A stretch of 64,000 bases of DNA from Methylobacterium sp. J-068. Its GTDB lineage: Bacteria > Pseudomonadota > Alphaproteobacteria > Rhizobiales > Beijerinckiaceae. Position 1 is the first letter of the stretch. Each line of letters starts with the position of its first letter. The stretch covers positions 372,001 to 436,000 of the forward strand of contig NZ_JAKSXY010000122.1 in NCBI RefSeq assembly GCF_022829445.1, in the 5' to 3' direction. The position numbers were made by a program, and so were the translations under genes. The notes beneath the pieces were generated by a model. It was not told the origin of the DNA, searched no databases, and was given only the letters and a program-made list of their open reading frames with translations. Positions 44,522-52,608 of this stretch are shown here, in pieces.

Positions 44522-44612
44522 GCGAGACCGTCTCCGCTCGATCGAAGCGGAGACGGTCTCGCTCAGCCAGCACAACGCCTGAGCCAAGCCCCAATCCGCC
44601 ATCCCGAAGGGA
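44522..44612 (+). repeat. dispersed extragenic repeat, copy 1 (with perfect palindrome)
   Basis: Bases 44522-44538 and 44546-44562 are perfect 17-base inverted arms with a CGATCGA loop. The unit 44529-44612 aligns without gaps to the reverse complement of 61225-61308, with about 73 of 84 bases identical by hand; 31 bases in a row are identical (44534-44564 versus 61273-61303). The unit ends in a CCGAAGG block. The wider interval 44383-44858 has no convincing gene. Confidence 0.75.
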
Positions 44613-44858
44613 GCAACCGTCTGAGGCATGGCACGCCCTGCTGCCGTCGAGCGAAACAATCGGCAAGACGCCGTCGCATCGTTTCCGAGGAACTCGCGCC
44701 GTGATGGCAGCGCGACAGTCGTCGTCCACGACATTGTCCTGATTCGACGAGACGCGCGCGCCTTGAAAGCCGGCGGATCCGATTTCGGCCAGTCAGGTCC
44801 GCGAGCGAAGACAGGCCGCGTAAGAGGTTCTTAGAGGATCGACGTCTATTCATCGAGG

Positions 44859-45245
44859 ATGGTCCGATGCGGGATTGGATTCCTCGTGGTCAACGATGTG
44901 TCTTCGAATCGCCCGGACACGCGTCTTCCGAACAGGTGCGCCGCCGGTCTCGCGGTGGTCGCGGCCGACCTCGCACCACGCGGTCTCCTGACCCCACGCG
45001 ATCTCCTGGCCGCTCCGGCATCCCGGACGGTGGCGGTCATCGGTGCGCCCGGCCAGGACATGACCGGGCTCGCCGCCCGCGCGGGCGGATCGATCCTCCG
45101 CATGGGCGGAAGAAGCCACGTTATCGTGGTCACCGCCGGCCCTTCGGACCTCGTCGCTCCCCTCTACGCCTCCGGCGCCCGGCTCGTCGCCGATGCCGGC
45201 TTCGCGAGCGGCTGTGATCCCGTTTCCCAATCCCAGCGCCTCTGA
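44859..45245 (+). CDS. hypothetical protein upstream of chemoreceptor
   Basis: 128 residues, not recognised. The core (LAVVAADLAPRGLLTPRDLLAAPASRTVAVIGAP ... SHVIVVTAGPSDLVAPLYASGARLVADAGFASGCDP) alternates hydrophobic strands and helices like a small alpha/beta domain. The start ATG at 44859 lacks a ribosome site; a later start is possible. It ends 16 bases before the chemoreceptor start. Confidence 0.5.
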   Translation: MVRCGIGFLVVNDVSSNRPDTRLPNRCAAGLAVVAADLAPRGLLTPRDLLAAPASRTVAVIGAPGQDMTGLAARAGGSILRMGGRSHVIVVTAGPSDLVAPLYASGARLVADAGFASGCDPVSQSQRL

Positions 45246-45261
45246 AGGACCCGAACCGGCG

Positions 45262-46728
45262 ATGACGAACCTCGAACCCCTCCGGCGGACGTTCGGCCGG
45301 TTCCTCATCGTCTTCCTCTGGCTGCACCTGCCGGTCGTCGCGCTCGCCGCCCGGTTCAGCGGCAACCCGATGACGGGTTGCGTCCTGGTGGCGGTCTTCC
45401 TGGCGGGGATCAGCACCTTGGCATGGCGGCGCTCTCCCACCGGGGTGACGACCCGCCTCGTCAGCAGCCTGTCGCTGATCGGCATGGCGGCCGTCCTGCT
45501 CGCGGCCTTCGCCGGACATCCGTGGCAGATCGACCTGCACGTGTACTTCTTCGCCTGCATGGCGCTGACCGTGGCCTGGTGCGACTGGCACGTGCTCGTG
45601 GCCTGCGCGGCCGCCATCGCGGGGCACCACCTCACCCTCGACCTCGCGATGCCGATGCTGATCTTCCCGCAGGCCGTCGCCCGCTCGAACCTGGGGCGCG
45701 TAGTCCTGCACGCGGTCATCCTGGTCCTCGAGACCGGCGTGCTGGCCTGGGTGGCGAACACCATCGCGGCGGCCTTCACCGCGGAGGCGGCCTCGGAGCA
45801 GGCCATCCGGACCCAGATGGACCGCATGCGGGCGCTCGAAGCGGAGACGGCCCTGGCGCGCGCCGGCGCGGAGGCCCAGCGCAAGGCCGCGATGCAGCAG
45901 ACGGCCCATTCCTTCGCGTCGACGGTGAGCGGCATCCTCGGCCGGGTCACGCAGGCCGCCGGGGCGATGCAGGGGACCGCCCGCGCGATGGCGGGCACGG
46001 CGGACAGCACGGCCGGACAGGCGAGCGCGGTCGCGAGTGCGGCCGAGGGCGCGGCCAGCAACGTCACGACGGTCGCCGCCGCCGCAGAGGAACTCGGCGC
46101 CTCGGTCCGGGAGATCGGGCGTCAGGTCGGAGAATCGGCACGCATGGCGCAGGGCGCGGTCGGGCAGGCCGACGCGACGGGCCGGCTGGTCCAGGCCCTC
46201 AGCGCGGGCGCCGCGCGGATCGGCGACGTCGTCGGGATGATCACGGGCATTGCCGGGCAGACGAACCTGCTCGCCCTCAACGCGACCATCGAGGCGGCCC
46301 GCGCCGGCGAGGCCGGGCGCGGCTTCGCGGTGGTCGCGGCGGAAGTGAAGGAACTCGCCAACCAGACCGCGCGGGCCACCGAGGAGATCGCGCAGCAGAT
46401 CAACGCGATCCAGGGGACGACGAGCGAGGCGGTGGCCGCCATCGAGGGCATCGCCGCGCGCATCCGCACCATGAGCAGCGCGGCGGATGCGATCGCGACC
46501 GCCGTGGATCAGCAGAGCACGGCGACGCAGGCCATCATCCGCAACGTGGCTCAGGCCGCCACGGGCACCGGCGCGATCACCGCTACCATCGGGGGCGTCG
46601 CGGGCTCGGCCGGAGCGACCGGGACGGCCGCGGCCGACGTTCTCGCATCGGCCTCGGTCCTCGCGCGCGAGGCCGATCGGCTCGGCGCCGAGGTGAACCG
46701 CTTTCTCGACACCGTCGAGGCCGCGTGA
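45262..46728 (+). CDS. methyl-accepting chemotaxis protein, multi-span sensor
   Basis: 488 residues. Residues 10-170 form about six membrane helices with few periplasmic residues, unlike classical two-span receptors. Histidines lie in or near the helices (86, 93, 110, 122, 123 and 150). The cytoplasmic half is the signalling coiled coil with the hairpin GRGFAVVAAEVKELANQTARATEEI. No HAMP domain is obvious. The ATG at 45262 (MTNLEPLRRTFGRF) is used over the 45193 frame, which overlaps the upstream gene. Confidence 0.88.
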   Translation: MTNLEPLRRTFGRFLIVFLWLHLPVVALAARFSGNPMTGCVLVAVFLAGISTLAWRRSPTGVTTRLVSSLSLIGMAAVLLAAFAGHPWQIDLHVYFFACMALTVAWCDWHVLVACAAAIAGHHLTLDLAMPMLIFPQAVARSNLGRVVLHAVILVLETGVLAWVANTIAAAFTAEAASEQAIRTQMDRMRALEAETALARAGAEAQRKAAMQQTAHSFASTVSGILGRVTQAAGAMQGTARAMAGTADSTAGQASAVASAAEGAASNVTTVAAAAEELGASVREIGRQVGESARMAQGAVGQADATGRLVQALSAGAARIGDVVGMITGIAGQTNLLALNATIEAARAGEAGRGFAVVAAEVKELANQTARATEEIAQQINAIQGTTSEAVAAIEGIAARIRTMSSAADAIATAVDQQSTATQAIIRNVAQAATGTGAITATIGGVAGSAGATGTAAADVLASASVLAREADRLGAEVNRFLDTVEAA

Positions 46729-46747
46729 AACCCGAACTCCTGGGCGC

Positions 46748-47494
46748 TCAGCCCTGGAGCTTCTCCATCAGGGCGTCCGAGAGGGCGAAGTTGACGAAGA
46801 CGTTCTGGACGTCGTCCTGGTCCTCGATCACCTCGACGAGGCGGATCAGCTTCTCGCCGGTCTCGTCGTCGACCTCGATGGTGTTCTGCGCCTTCCACAC
46901 CAGCGCCGTGCGGCGCGGCTCGCCGAAGCGGGCCTCCAGGGCCTTCGAGACCTCGCCGTAGGCATCCTGCGCGCAGGTGATCTCGTGTCCGGTCTCGTCC
47001 GAGCGCACGTCGTCGGCGCCGGCCTCGATGGCGGCTTCCAGCATGGTGTCGGCATCCGCCACCTTGGCGTCGAACTCCACGAGCCCGACATGGTCGAACA
47101 TGAAGGAGACCGCGCCCGTCTCGGCGAGGCTGCCGCCGGACTTGGTGAAGGCCGAGCGCACGTCGCTCGCCGTGCGGTTGCGGTTGTCGGTCTGCGCCTC
47201 GACGATCAGCGCGGCGCCGCCGGGGCCGTAGCCCTCGTAGCGGATCTCGTCGTAGCTCTCGGCATCGGCGCCCTGCGCCTTCTTGATCGCGCGCTCGATG
47301 TTGTCCTTGGGCACGTTCTCGGCGCGGGCCGCGATGATGGCAGCGCGCAGGCGGGCGTTCATGGCCGGATCGGGCAGGCCGAGCTTGGCCGCCACGGTGA
47401 TCTCGCGGGCGAGCTTGCCGAAGATCTTCGACCGGACCGCATCGACGCGGCCCTTGCGGTGCATGATGTTCTTGAACTGGGAATGGCCGGCCAT
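46748..47494 (-). CDS. yebC: YebC/PmpR family transcriptional regulator
   Basis: A 248-residue DUF28 protein. It starts MAGHSQFKNIMHRKGRVDAVRSKIF and has the family segments NVPKDNIERAIKK and YEGYGPGGAALIVEAQTDN. It is a known neighbour of ruvABC in many bacteria, and related proteins also relieve ribosome stalling. The start at 47494 is chosen from the conserved N-terminus. Nothing clear lies in 47495-47775. Confidence 0.93.
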   Translation of the reverse strand: MAGHSQFKNIMHRKGRVDAVRSKIFGKLAREITVAAKLGLPDPAMNARLRAAIIAARAENVPKDNIERAIKKAQGADAESYDEIRYEGYGPGGAALIVEAQTDNRNRTASDVRSAFTKSGGSLAETGAVSFMFDHVGLVEFDAKVADADTMLEAAIEAGADDVRSDETGHEITCAQDAYGEVSKALEARFGEPRRTALVWKAQNTIEVDDETGEKLIRLVEVIEDQDDVQNVFVNFALSDALMEKLQG

Positions 47495-47775
47495 GACGTG
47501 ACCCTGAAGGTAAGGAGGCCGGATCGCGAGGGCCACATGCCGGGCGGCTCAGTCCACGATGCCGGTGGGACGGGGTTGGCCGGCTTATAGGCCGCAGGCG
47601 CGACCGATGACAACGCTGCGCCGCAGCGTGGGAGGTGGTGATGCGGCGGCCGAGGCCGATGCGGTCGGGGAGATCGTGGTCGCGCAAGGGGCGGCATCGA
47701 CGTCCGGGTCGACAACGCCATGATCACGGTCGCTTCATCGATGGCTATCTGGCGCGCAACGGCTATCGTGGGGAG

Positions 47776-48012
47776 ATGACGAGCAAGGCCGCGAACCGGG
47801 ACCGCCCCGACAACCTCACCGACCCCGATCCCGGTGCCCATGGCCGCTTCGACGCGCGGGCGCGGAGAGACGTGGTGGCGGCCAATCCGCGCTGGCTCAA
47901 GCTCGGGCTCGCGGGGGCGCTCGGGATCGTCGCCGGCACGATGCTGTTCGCCACGCGCGCCGAGGGCGAGACGCGAGGTCGGACAGAGGGACGCCGGCGC
48001 GGGCCGCGCTGA
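47776..48012 (+). CDS. small single-span membrane protein
   Basis: 78 residues: MTSKAANRDRPDNLTDPDPGAHGRFDARARRDVVAANPRW is hydrophilic, then a membrane span (LKLGLAGALGIVAGTMLFATRAEG) and a basic tail. Not recognised. The longer frame to 47635 has an implausible Arg-rich start. GGGGAG lies directly at the ATG, so spacing is poor. Confidence 0.45.
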   Translation: MTSKAANRDRPDNLTDPDPGAHGRFDARARRDVVAANPRWLKLGLAGALGIVAGTMLFATRAEGETRGRTEGRRRGPR

Positions 48013-48023
48013 CGCCCGCGGCC

Positions 48024-48776
48024 TCAGGCCGTCCCGCGCGCGTGCCAGGCGCGCAGGGCATCCAGGGTGACGATTCCGCCCGGCCAGGCATGGCCGGCGA
48101 GGTGCCGGTGCGGCGCGCCGGGCTCGCCGAGATCCGAGACCGCCGAGAACGCGCCGTCGAGGCGGTGGCTCTCGGTATAGCGGCTGCGGGTGGCCAGCAC
48201 GGGCAGGCCGGCATCGAGGGCGGAGCGGATGCCGGGACCGGAATCCTCGAACGCCACCGCCTCCGAGGGCGCGACGGCGAGGCGCTCGAGGGCGATGTCG
48301 AACACGTCGGGCGCGGGCTTCTTGCGAGCCGCCTCGTCGCCGCAGGCGATGACGTCGAAGGGCAGATCACCCTCGGGAAAGTTGACCCGCAGGAGGGTAT
48401 CGACGTTGGGGCGGCTGGTGGTGCTGGCGACGCCAAGCTTGATGCCGGCGCTCCGCGCCTCCGCGATCAGCCGCGCGACACCGGGGCGGAGCGTGAGGCC
48501 GCCGCCCTCCACGAGATCCCCGTAGAGACGGGTCTTGAGATCGTGGATCTCGCCGAGGCGCGGGCGCAGGGTCTCGATCTCGGCGCCATGTTCGGTCTCG
48601 ACGTAGTGGCGCAGGCGTTCCTTGCCGCCCATCACCGTGAGGAGATCGGCGTAGCGGGCGGGCGACCACGACCAGTCCAGGCCGAGGCCCGCGAAGGCGC
48701 CGTTGAAGGCCTGCCGGTGCAGGTCCTCGGTCTCGGCCAGGGTCCCGTCGACGTCGAAGATCAGCGCCCTCAGCAT
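48024..48776 (-). CDS. cbbY: CbbY-like HAD phosphatase
   Basis: A 250-residue HAD-family phosphatase. Motif I is FDVDGTLAETEDLHRQAFN, motif II is the VASTTSRPNVD region, motif III has KKPAPDVF, and motif IV is FEDSGPGI. CbbY of Rhodobacter removes phosphate from xylulose-1,5-bisphosphate, a RuBisCO inhibitor. Here no RuBisCO gene is nearby. It overlaps the rpe stop by 7 bases. Confidence 0.85.
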   Translation of the reverse strand: MLRALIFDVDGTLAETEDLHRQAFNGAFAGLGLDWSWSPARYADLLTVMGGKERLRHYVETEHGAEIETLRPRLGEIHDLKTRLYGDLVEGGGLTLRPGVARLIAEARSAGIKLGVASTTSRPNVDTLLRVNFPEGDLPFDVIACGDEAARKKPAPDVFDIALERLAVAPSEAVAFEDSGPGIRSALDAGLPVLATRSRYTESHRLDGAFSAVSDLGEPGAPHRHLAGHAWPGGIVTLDALRAWHARGTA

Positions 48777-49456
48777 GAGAGGGGGCCGCCTCCCACCGCT
48801 GCGGCGCCGGCCCGGATCGCCGCGATGCGCTCGGCATAGCCCGCCGGACCACCCTTGAACACGGCGTTGCCGGCCACGAACGCGTTGGCGCCGGCGCGCG
48901 CGGCCAGGGCCACGGTCTCGGGACCGATGCCGCCATCGACCTCGATGTCGATGGCGCGCCCGGCGCAAATCGCGCGAAGGCGGCCAATCGTCTCCAGCGT
49001 GGAGGGGATGAAGCTCTGGCCGCCGAAGCCCGGATTGACCGTCATCACCAGGACGAGGTCGACGAGGTCGAGGAGCGGCTCGACGGCGCTCGCCGGCGTG
49101 CCCGGGTTGAGGGCGATGCCGGCGCGCTTGCCGAGGTCCCGGATCGCCTGGAGCGAGCGGTGGATGTGCGGTCCCGCCTCCACGTGGACCGAGATCGTGT
49201 CGGCGCCGGCCTCCGCGAAGGCCGCGAGGTAGGGGTCGGCGGGCGCGATCATGAGGTGCACGTCGAAGGGCTTGGCCGAGTACGGGCGCAGGGCCTTGAT
49301 CACCGCCGGGCCGAAGGTGAGGTTCGGCACGAAGTGCCCGTCCATGACGTCGAGGTGGATCCAGTCGGCGCCCGCCTCGGACACGGCGCGCACCTCCTCG
49401 CCGAGCGTGGCGAAATCCGCCGACAGGATCGAGGGCGAGATGATCGGGCCGTTCAT
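48770..49456 (-). CDS. rpe: ribulose-phosphate 3-epimerase
   Basis: A 228-residue TIM-barrel enzyme that interconverts ribulose-5-P and xylulose-5-P. Motifs are ISPSILSADFATLGEE, HLDVMDGHFVPNLTFG, VMTVNPGFGGQSF and IDIEVDGGIG. The ATG at 49456 has AGGA 8 bases upstream. It lies between prk and cbbY, so it acts in the same pathway. Confidence 0.95.
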   Translation of the reverse strand: MNGPIISPSILSADFATLGEEVRAVSEAGADWIHLDVMDGHFVPNLTFGPAVIKALRPYSAKPFDVHLMIAPADPYLAAFAEAGADTISVHVEAGPHIHRSLQAIRDLGKRAGIALNPGTPASAVEPLLDLVDLVLVMTVNPGFGGQSFIPSTLETIGRLRAICAGRAIDIEVDGGIGPETVALAARAGANAFVAGNAVFKGGPAGYAERIAAIRAGAAAVGGGPLSC

Positions 49457-49488
49457 GGGGTGGGTCCTCTTGCGGAGCGTCCGGAGCC

Positions 49489-50349
49489 CTACGCCATCCG
49501 GCGCTTGCGCTCGACGAGTTGCATGATGATCGGCGTCAGGATGAGCTGCATGGCGAGGTCGAGCTTGCCGCCGGGGATCACGATGGAATTGGCGCGGCTC
49601 ATGAACGAGCCCTGGATCATCGAGATCAGGTAGGAGAAATCGATTCCCTTCGGGTCCTTGAAGCGGATCACCACCATCGATTCGTCGGCGGTCGGAATCC
49701 ACCGGGCGATGAAGGGGTTGGAGGTGTCCACCGTGGGCACGCGCTGGAAGTTGATGTCGGTCCAGGTGAATTGCGGGCAGATGGTCTGCACGTAGTCGGG
49801 CATCCGCCGCAGGATCACGTCGGTGACGGCTTCCGTCGAATAGCCCCGGAACGAGCGGTCCCGGTGCAGCTTCTGGATCCATTCGAGGTTGATCACCGGC
49901 ACCACGCCGATCTTCAGGTCGGCGTAGCGCGCCATGTCGACGTTGTCGTCGACGACGCAGCCATGCAGGCCCTCGTAGAACAGCAGGTCGGAGCCCGGCG
50001 GAAAATCCTCCCAGGGCGTGAAGGTGCCGGGCTCGGTGCCGTAATGGGCGGCGTCCGCCGCATCGTGGGCGTAGTGGCGCGTGCGCCCGCCGCCCGATTC
50101 GGCGTAGGTGCGAAACACCTCCTCCAGCTCGGGCAGCAGGTTGGCGCGCGGGGCGAAGTGGCTGAGGTTCGGCTCCTCCACCATCTTGCGCCGCATCGTG
50201 TCGCGGTCGAACGCGTGGAAGGCGTCGCCCTCGATATAGACCGCGCTCACGTCCTCGCGGCGGAAGATCTGCTCGAAGGTGTTGCGCACCGAGGTCGTGC
50301 CGGCGCCCGAGGAGCCGGTGACCGAGATGATGGGGTGACGCGCCGACAT
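49489..50349 (-). CDS. prk: phosphoribulokinase
   Basis: A 286-residue kinase that makes ribulose-1,5-bisphosphate from ribulose-5-P with ATP. The P-loop is GSSGAGTTS (12-20) and the catalytic region holds YIEGDAFHAFDRDTMRRKM and EGLHGCVVDDNVDM. It is of the bacterial octameric type. In Methylobacterium, the enzyme has a reported regulatory role in methylotrophy through RuBP, so absence of RuBisCO nearby need not mean autotrophy. It starts 19 bases after fbp. Confidence 0.95.
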   Translation of the reverse strand: MSARHPIISVTGSSGAGTTSVRNTFEQIFRREDVSAVYIEGDAFHAFDRDTMRRKMVEEPNLSHFAPRANLLPELEEVFRTYAESGGGRTRHYAHDAADAAHYGTEPGTFTPWEDFPPGSDLLFYEGLHGCVVDDNVDMARYADLKIGVVPVINLEWIQKLHRDRSFRGYSTEAVTDVILRRMPDYVQTICPQFTWTDINFQRVPTVDTSNPFIARWIPTADESMVVIRFKDPKGIDFSYLISMIQGSFMSRANSIVIPGGKLDLAMQLILTPIIMQLVERKRRMA

Positions 50350-50368
50350 GACGTTCTCGGAACGCGGG

Positions 50369-51430
50369 TCAGCTGCGCATCAGGCCGCGTTGCCCGAAGA
50401 GAGGCGAGCGGCCGGCGGCGGGATTGCGGCCGCCGTAATACTTGGCGACGCAGGCCACCTCGTCGATCGACCCGAAGATCAGCGGCACGCGCTCGTGGAT
50501 GCCGGTGGCCCGGATGTCGAGGATGCGGCCCTCGCCGTCGATGGCCCCCGCCCCGGCCTGCTCCATCAGCATGGCGATGGGAGCGGCCTCGTAGAGCAGG
50601 CGCAGGCGGCCCTGGGCATAGCCCTTCCGGTTGTCGCCCGGATACAGGAACACGCCGCCGCGCAGGAGCACGCGCTGGGCGTCCGCCACCAGCGAGCCGA
50701 GCCAGCGCATGTTGAAGTCCTTGTCCAGCGGGCCTTCCGAGCCGCGCAGGCAATCCTCGATATAGGCCTTCACCGGGCCGTCCCAGTTCCGCGCGTTCGA
50801 GGCGTTGATCGCGTATTCCTTGGCCGCGGCAACGACCTCGATCCTGGGATGCGTGAGGCGGAAGGTCCGCTCGGCGCGGTCGAGGGTGTAGATCTGGGTG
50901 CCGTGGCCGAGGGTGACCACGAGGGAGGTGGCCGGGCCGTAGGTGACGAAGCCGGCGGCGATCTGCTCCGAACCCGGCGTGGTGAAGGCGGCGATGGAGC
51001 CCGCCTCCCCCGGAACGACGGGGCGGATGCCGAAGATCGAGCCCACCGCCATGTTGACGCCGATGTTCGACGAGCCGTCGAGGGGATCGATCGCCACGGC
51101 GAGCGGCGCGCCGGAATCGAGCAGCATCATGCCCTCGGCCTCCTCCGAGGCCACGACCGCCACCGGCGCGCCGCGCAGGGCTTCGGTGAAGCGCTCGTGC
51201 GCCAGCACGTCGAGGGCCTTCTGGACGTCGCCGTCGCTGTTGTGCTCGCCCGTGGCGGCGAGGTCCGCGCCCCCGAGCATGCCCCGGCCGATCACCTCGC
51301 TGACGTCGACGGCCGCCTCGGCGCAGGCCGCGACCACAGCGGCCGCGTCGGCGAGCCGCGCATCGGCCGCGACCACCCGCGCGAGGCAATCCGCGAGGGT
51401 GGACCCGAACTCCAGAGACACCGTCGACAT
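50369..51430 (-). CDS. fbp: class I fructose-1,6-bisphosphatase
   Basis: A 353-residue sugar phosphatase. The metal/substrate motifs are visible: SGAPLAVAIDPLDGSSNIGVN, ATSLVVTLGHGTQIY and RGGVFLYPGDNRKGYAQGRL. ATG at 51430 (MSTVSLEFG) has AAGGA about 12 bases upstream; a longer frame exists but is not favoured. It is first of fbp-prk-rpe-cbbY. Confidence 0.94.
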   Translation of the reverse strand: MSTVSLEFGSTLADCLARVVAADARLADAAAVVAACAEAAVDVSEVIGRGMLGGADLAATGEHNSDGDVQKALDVLAHERFTEALRGAPVAVVASEEAEGMMLLDSGAPLAVAIDPLDGSSNIGVNMAVGSIFGIRPVVPGEAGSIAAFTTPGSEQIAAGFVTYGPATSLVVTLGHGTQIYTLDRAERTFRLTHPRIEVVAAAKEYAINASNARNWDGPVKAYIEDCLRGSEGPLDKDFNMRWLGSLVADAQRVLLRGGVFLYPGDNRKGYAQGRLRLLYEAAPIAMLMEQAGAGAIDGEGRILDIRATGIHERVPLIFGSIDEVACVAKYYGGRNPAAGRSPLFGQRGLMRS

Positions 51431-51651
51431 GAATGTCCGTCCTTCTTCAATTCCCGGCCGGGCGATCCCGGGCAACCCGACGTCCCGCCGCGTCGCCGTC
51501 GCGTCCTGGCCCGTCACGCCCTGCCCTTGGCACGGGAACGCACGACGACACCAGGGCCGCCGGCGCATCCGACCCGCGATCCCCCGCATCGTATCACCGA
51601 AAGAATTCTGAAAAAACTTGCGGGCCATTCCAAAAAAACTAGAACCGCCTC
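51431..51651. promoter_or_regulatory. divergent promoter region of fbp and cbbR
   Basis: 221 bases between the oppositely transcribed fbp and LysR genes. LysR regulators usually bind such intergenic sites. An A/T-rich block (around 51600-51650) near the LysR start is the likely location; I could not define a T-N11-A site with confidence. Confidence 0.4.
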
Positions 51652-52608
51652 ATGCGCAACCTTTCCCTGAAACAGCTCCAGGCCGTCGCCGCGGTCGCCC
51701 GCCTCGGCACCATGACGCGGGCCGCGCAGGAGCTCAACGTCACCTCGGCCGCGCTCTACGCGCGCATCCGCCAGCTGGAGGAGGAGGCGGGCCTGATGCT
51801 GTTCGACAGAACGCCCACCGGCCTGAAACCCACGGATGCAGGCCGCGAAATGCTCTGGGCGATCAACAGCATCAACACGGTGCTGGAAACCTGCGCCGAC
51901 CGCCTCGAGACCCTGAAGGGGGGCAGCGGCGGGCGCGTGGCGATGGGCGTGGTCTCCACGGCCAAGTACTTCGCCCCAGGGGTGATCGCCGGGTTCGTCG
52001 GGCTGTACCCGGGGGTGGAGATCAACCTCACGGTGGGGAATCGGGGTAACATGGTCGAGGCGCTTCGCAACTACGAGATCGACTTCGCCATCATGGGGCG
52101 GCCGCCGCGCGACTTCGCGATCGAGGCGGAAATCTTCGGTCCGCACCCGATCGTCATCATCGCCGCGCCGAACCACCCGTTCGCCGGCCGAACCGGGCTG
52201 ACCCGCGCCGAACTCGCTCAGGAATCCTTCCTGGTGCGCGAGGAAGGCTCCGGCACCCGGACGGTGTTCGAGGAATTCATGAGCGGGATCATGATCCGGC
52301 GGGCGCGCCTCGGGATCGATTCCGGCTCGAACGAGACCATCAAGCAGGCGGTGATGGCCGGCCTCGGCATCGCGCTCATCTCCGCCCACACGGTGGCTGC
52401 CGAACTCGAGAGCGGCCGCCTCATCGTCCTCGACGTCCAGGGCCTGCCCATCCGGCGCGACTGGTACGCCGTGCGCCGCGCCGACAAGGTGCTGGGACCG
52501 GCGGCGGCGGCGTTCTGGGACTACGTGGCGAAGGATGGCGGGCGCTGGCTGCCGCAACTCCGGCTCTCGCCCAACCCGTCACCCGTCACGGCGGAGTTCG
52601 AGGCATGA
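51652..52608 (+). CDS. cbbR: LysR family regulator, CbbR-like
   Basis: 318 residues. The winged-helix N-terminus is LSLKQLQAVAAVARLGTMTRAAQELNVTSAALYARIRQLEEE, followed by a periplasmic-binding-like effector domain (about 90-300). Divergent position to a fbp-prk operon is the classic CbbR layout, which senses RuBP or redox metabolites. The effector here is inferred, not seen. Its last codons overlap the next gene by four bases. Confidence 0.87.
   Translation: MRNLSLKQLQAVAAVARLGTMTRAAQELNVTSAALYARIRQLEEEAGLMLFDRTPTGLKPTDAGREMLWAINSINTVLETCADRLETLKGGSGGRVAMGVVSTAKYFAPGVIAGFVGLYPGVEINLTVGNRGNMVEALRNYEIDFAIMGRPPRDFAIEAEIFGPHPIVIIAAPNHPFAGRTGLTRAELAQESFLVREEGSGTRTVFEEFMSGIMIRRARLGIDSGSNETIKQAVMAGLGIALISAHTVAAELESGRLIVLDVQGLPIRRDWYAVRRADKVLGPAAAAFWDYVAKDGGRWLPQLRLSPNPSPVTAEFEA

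Noticed and set aside
44563..44853. Short minus frame near the repeat copy 1
   Set aside because: Arg/Ser-rich, no ribosome site, no family pattern; treated as part of the gene-free interval.
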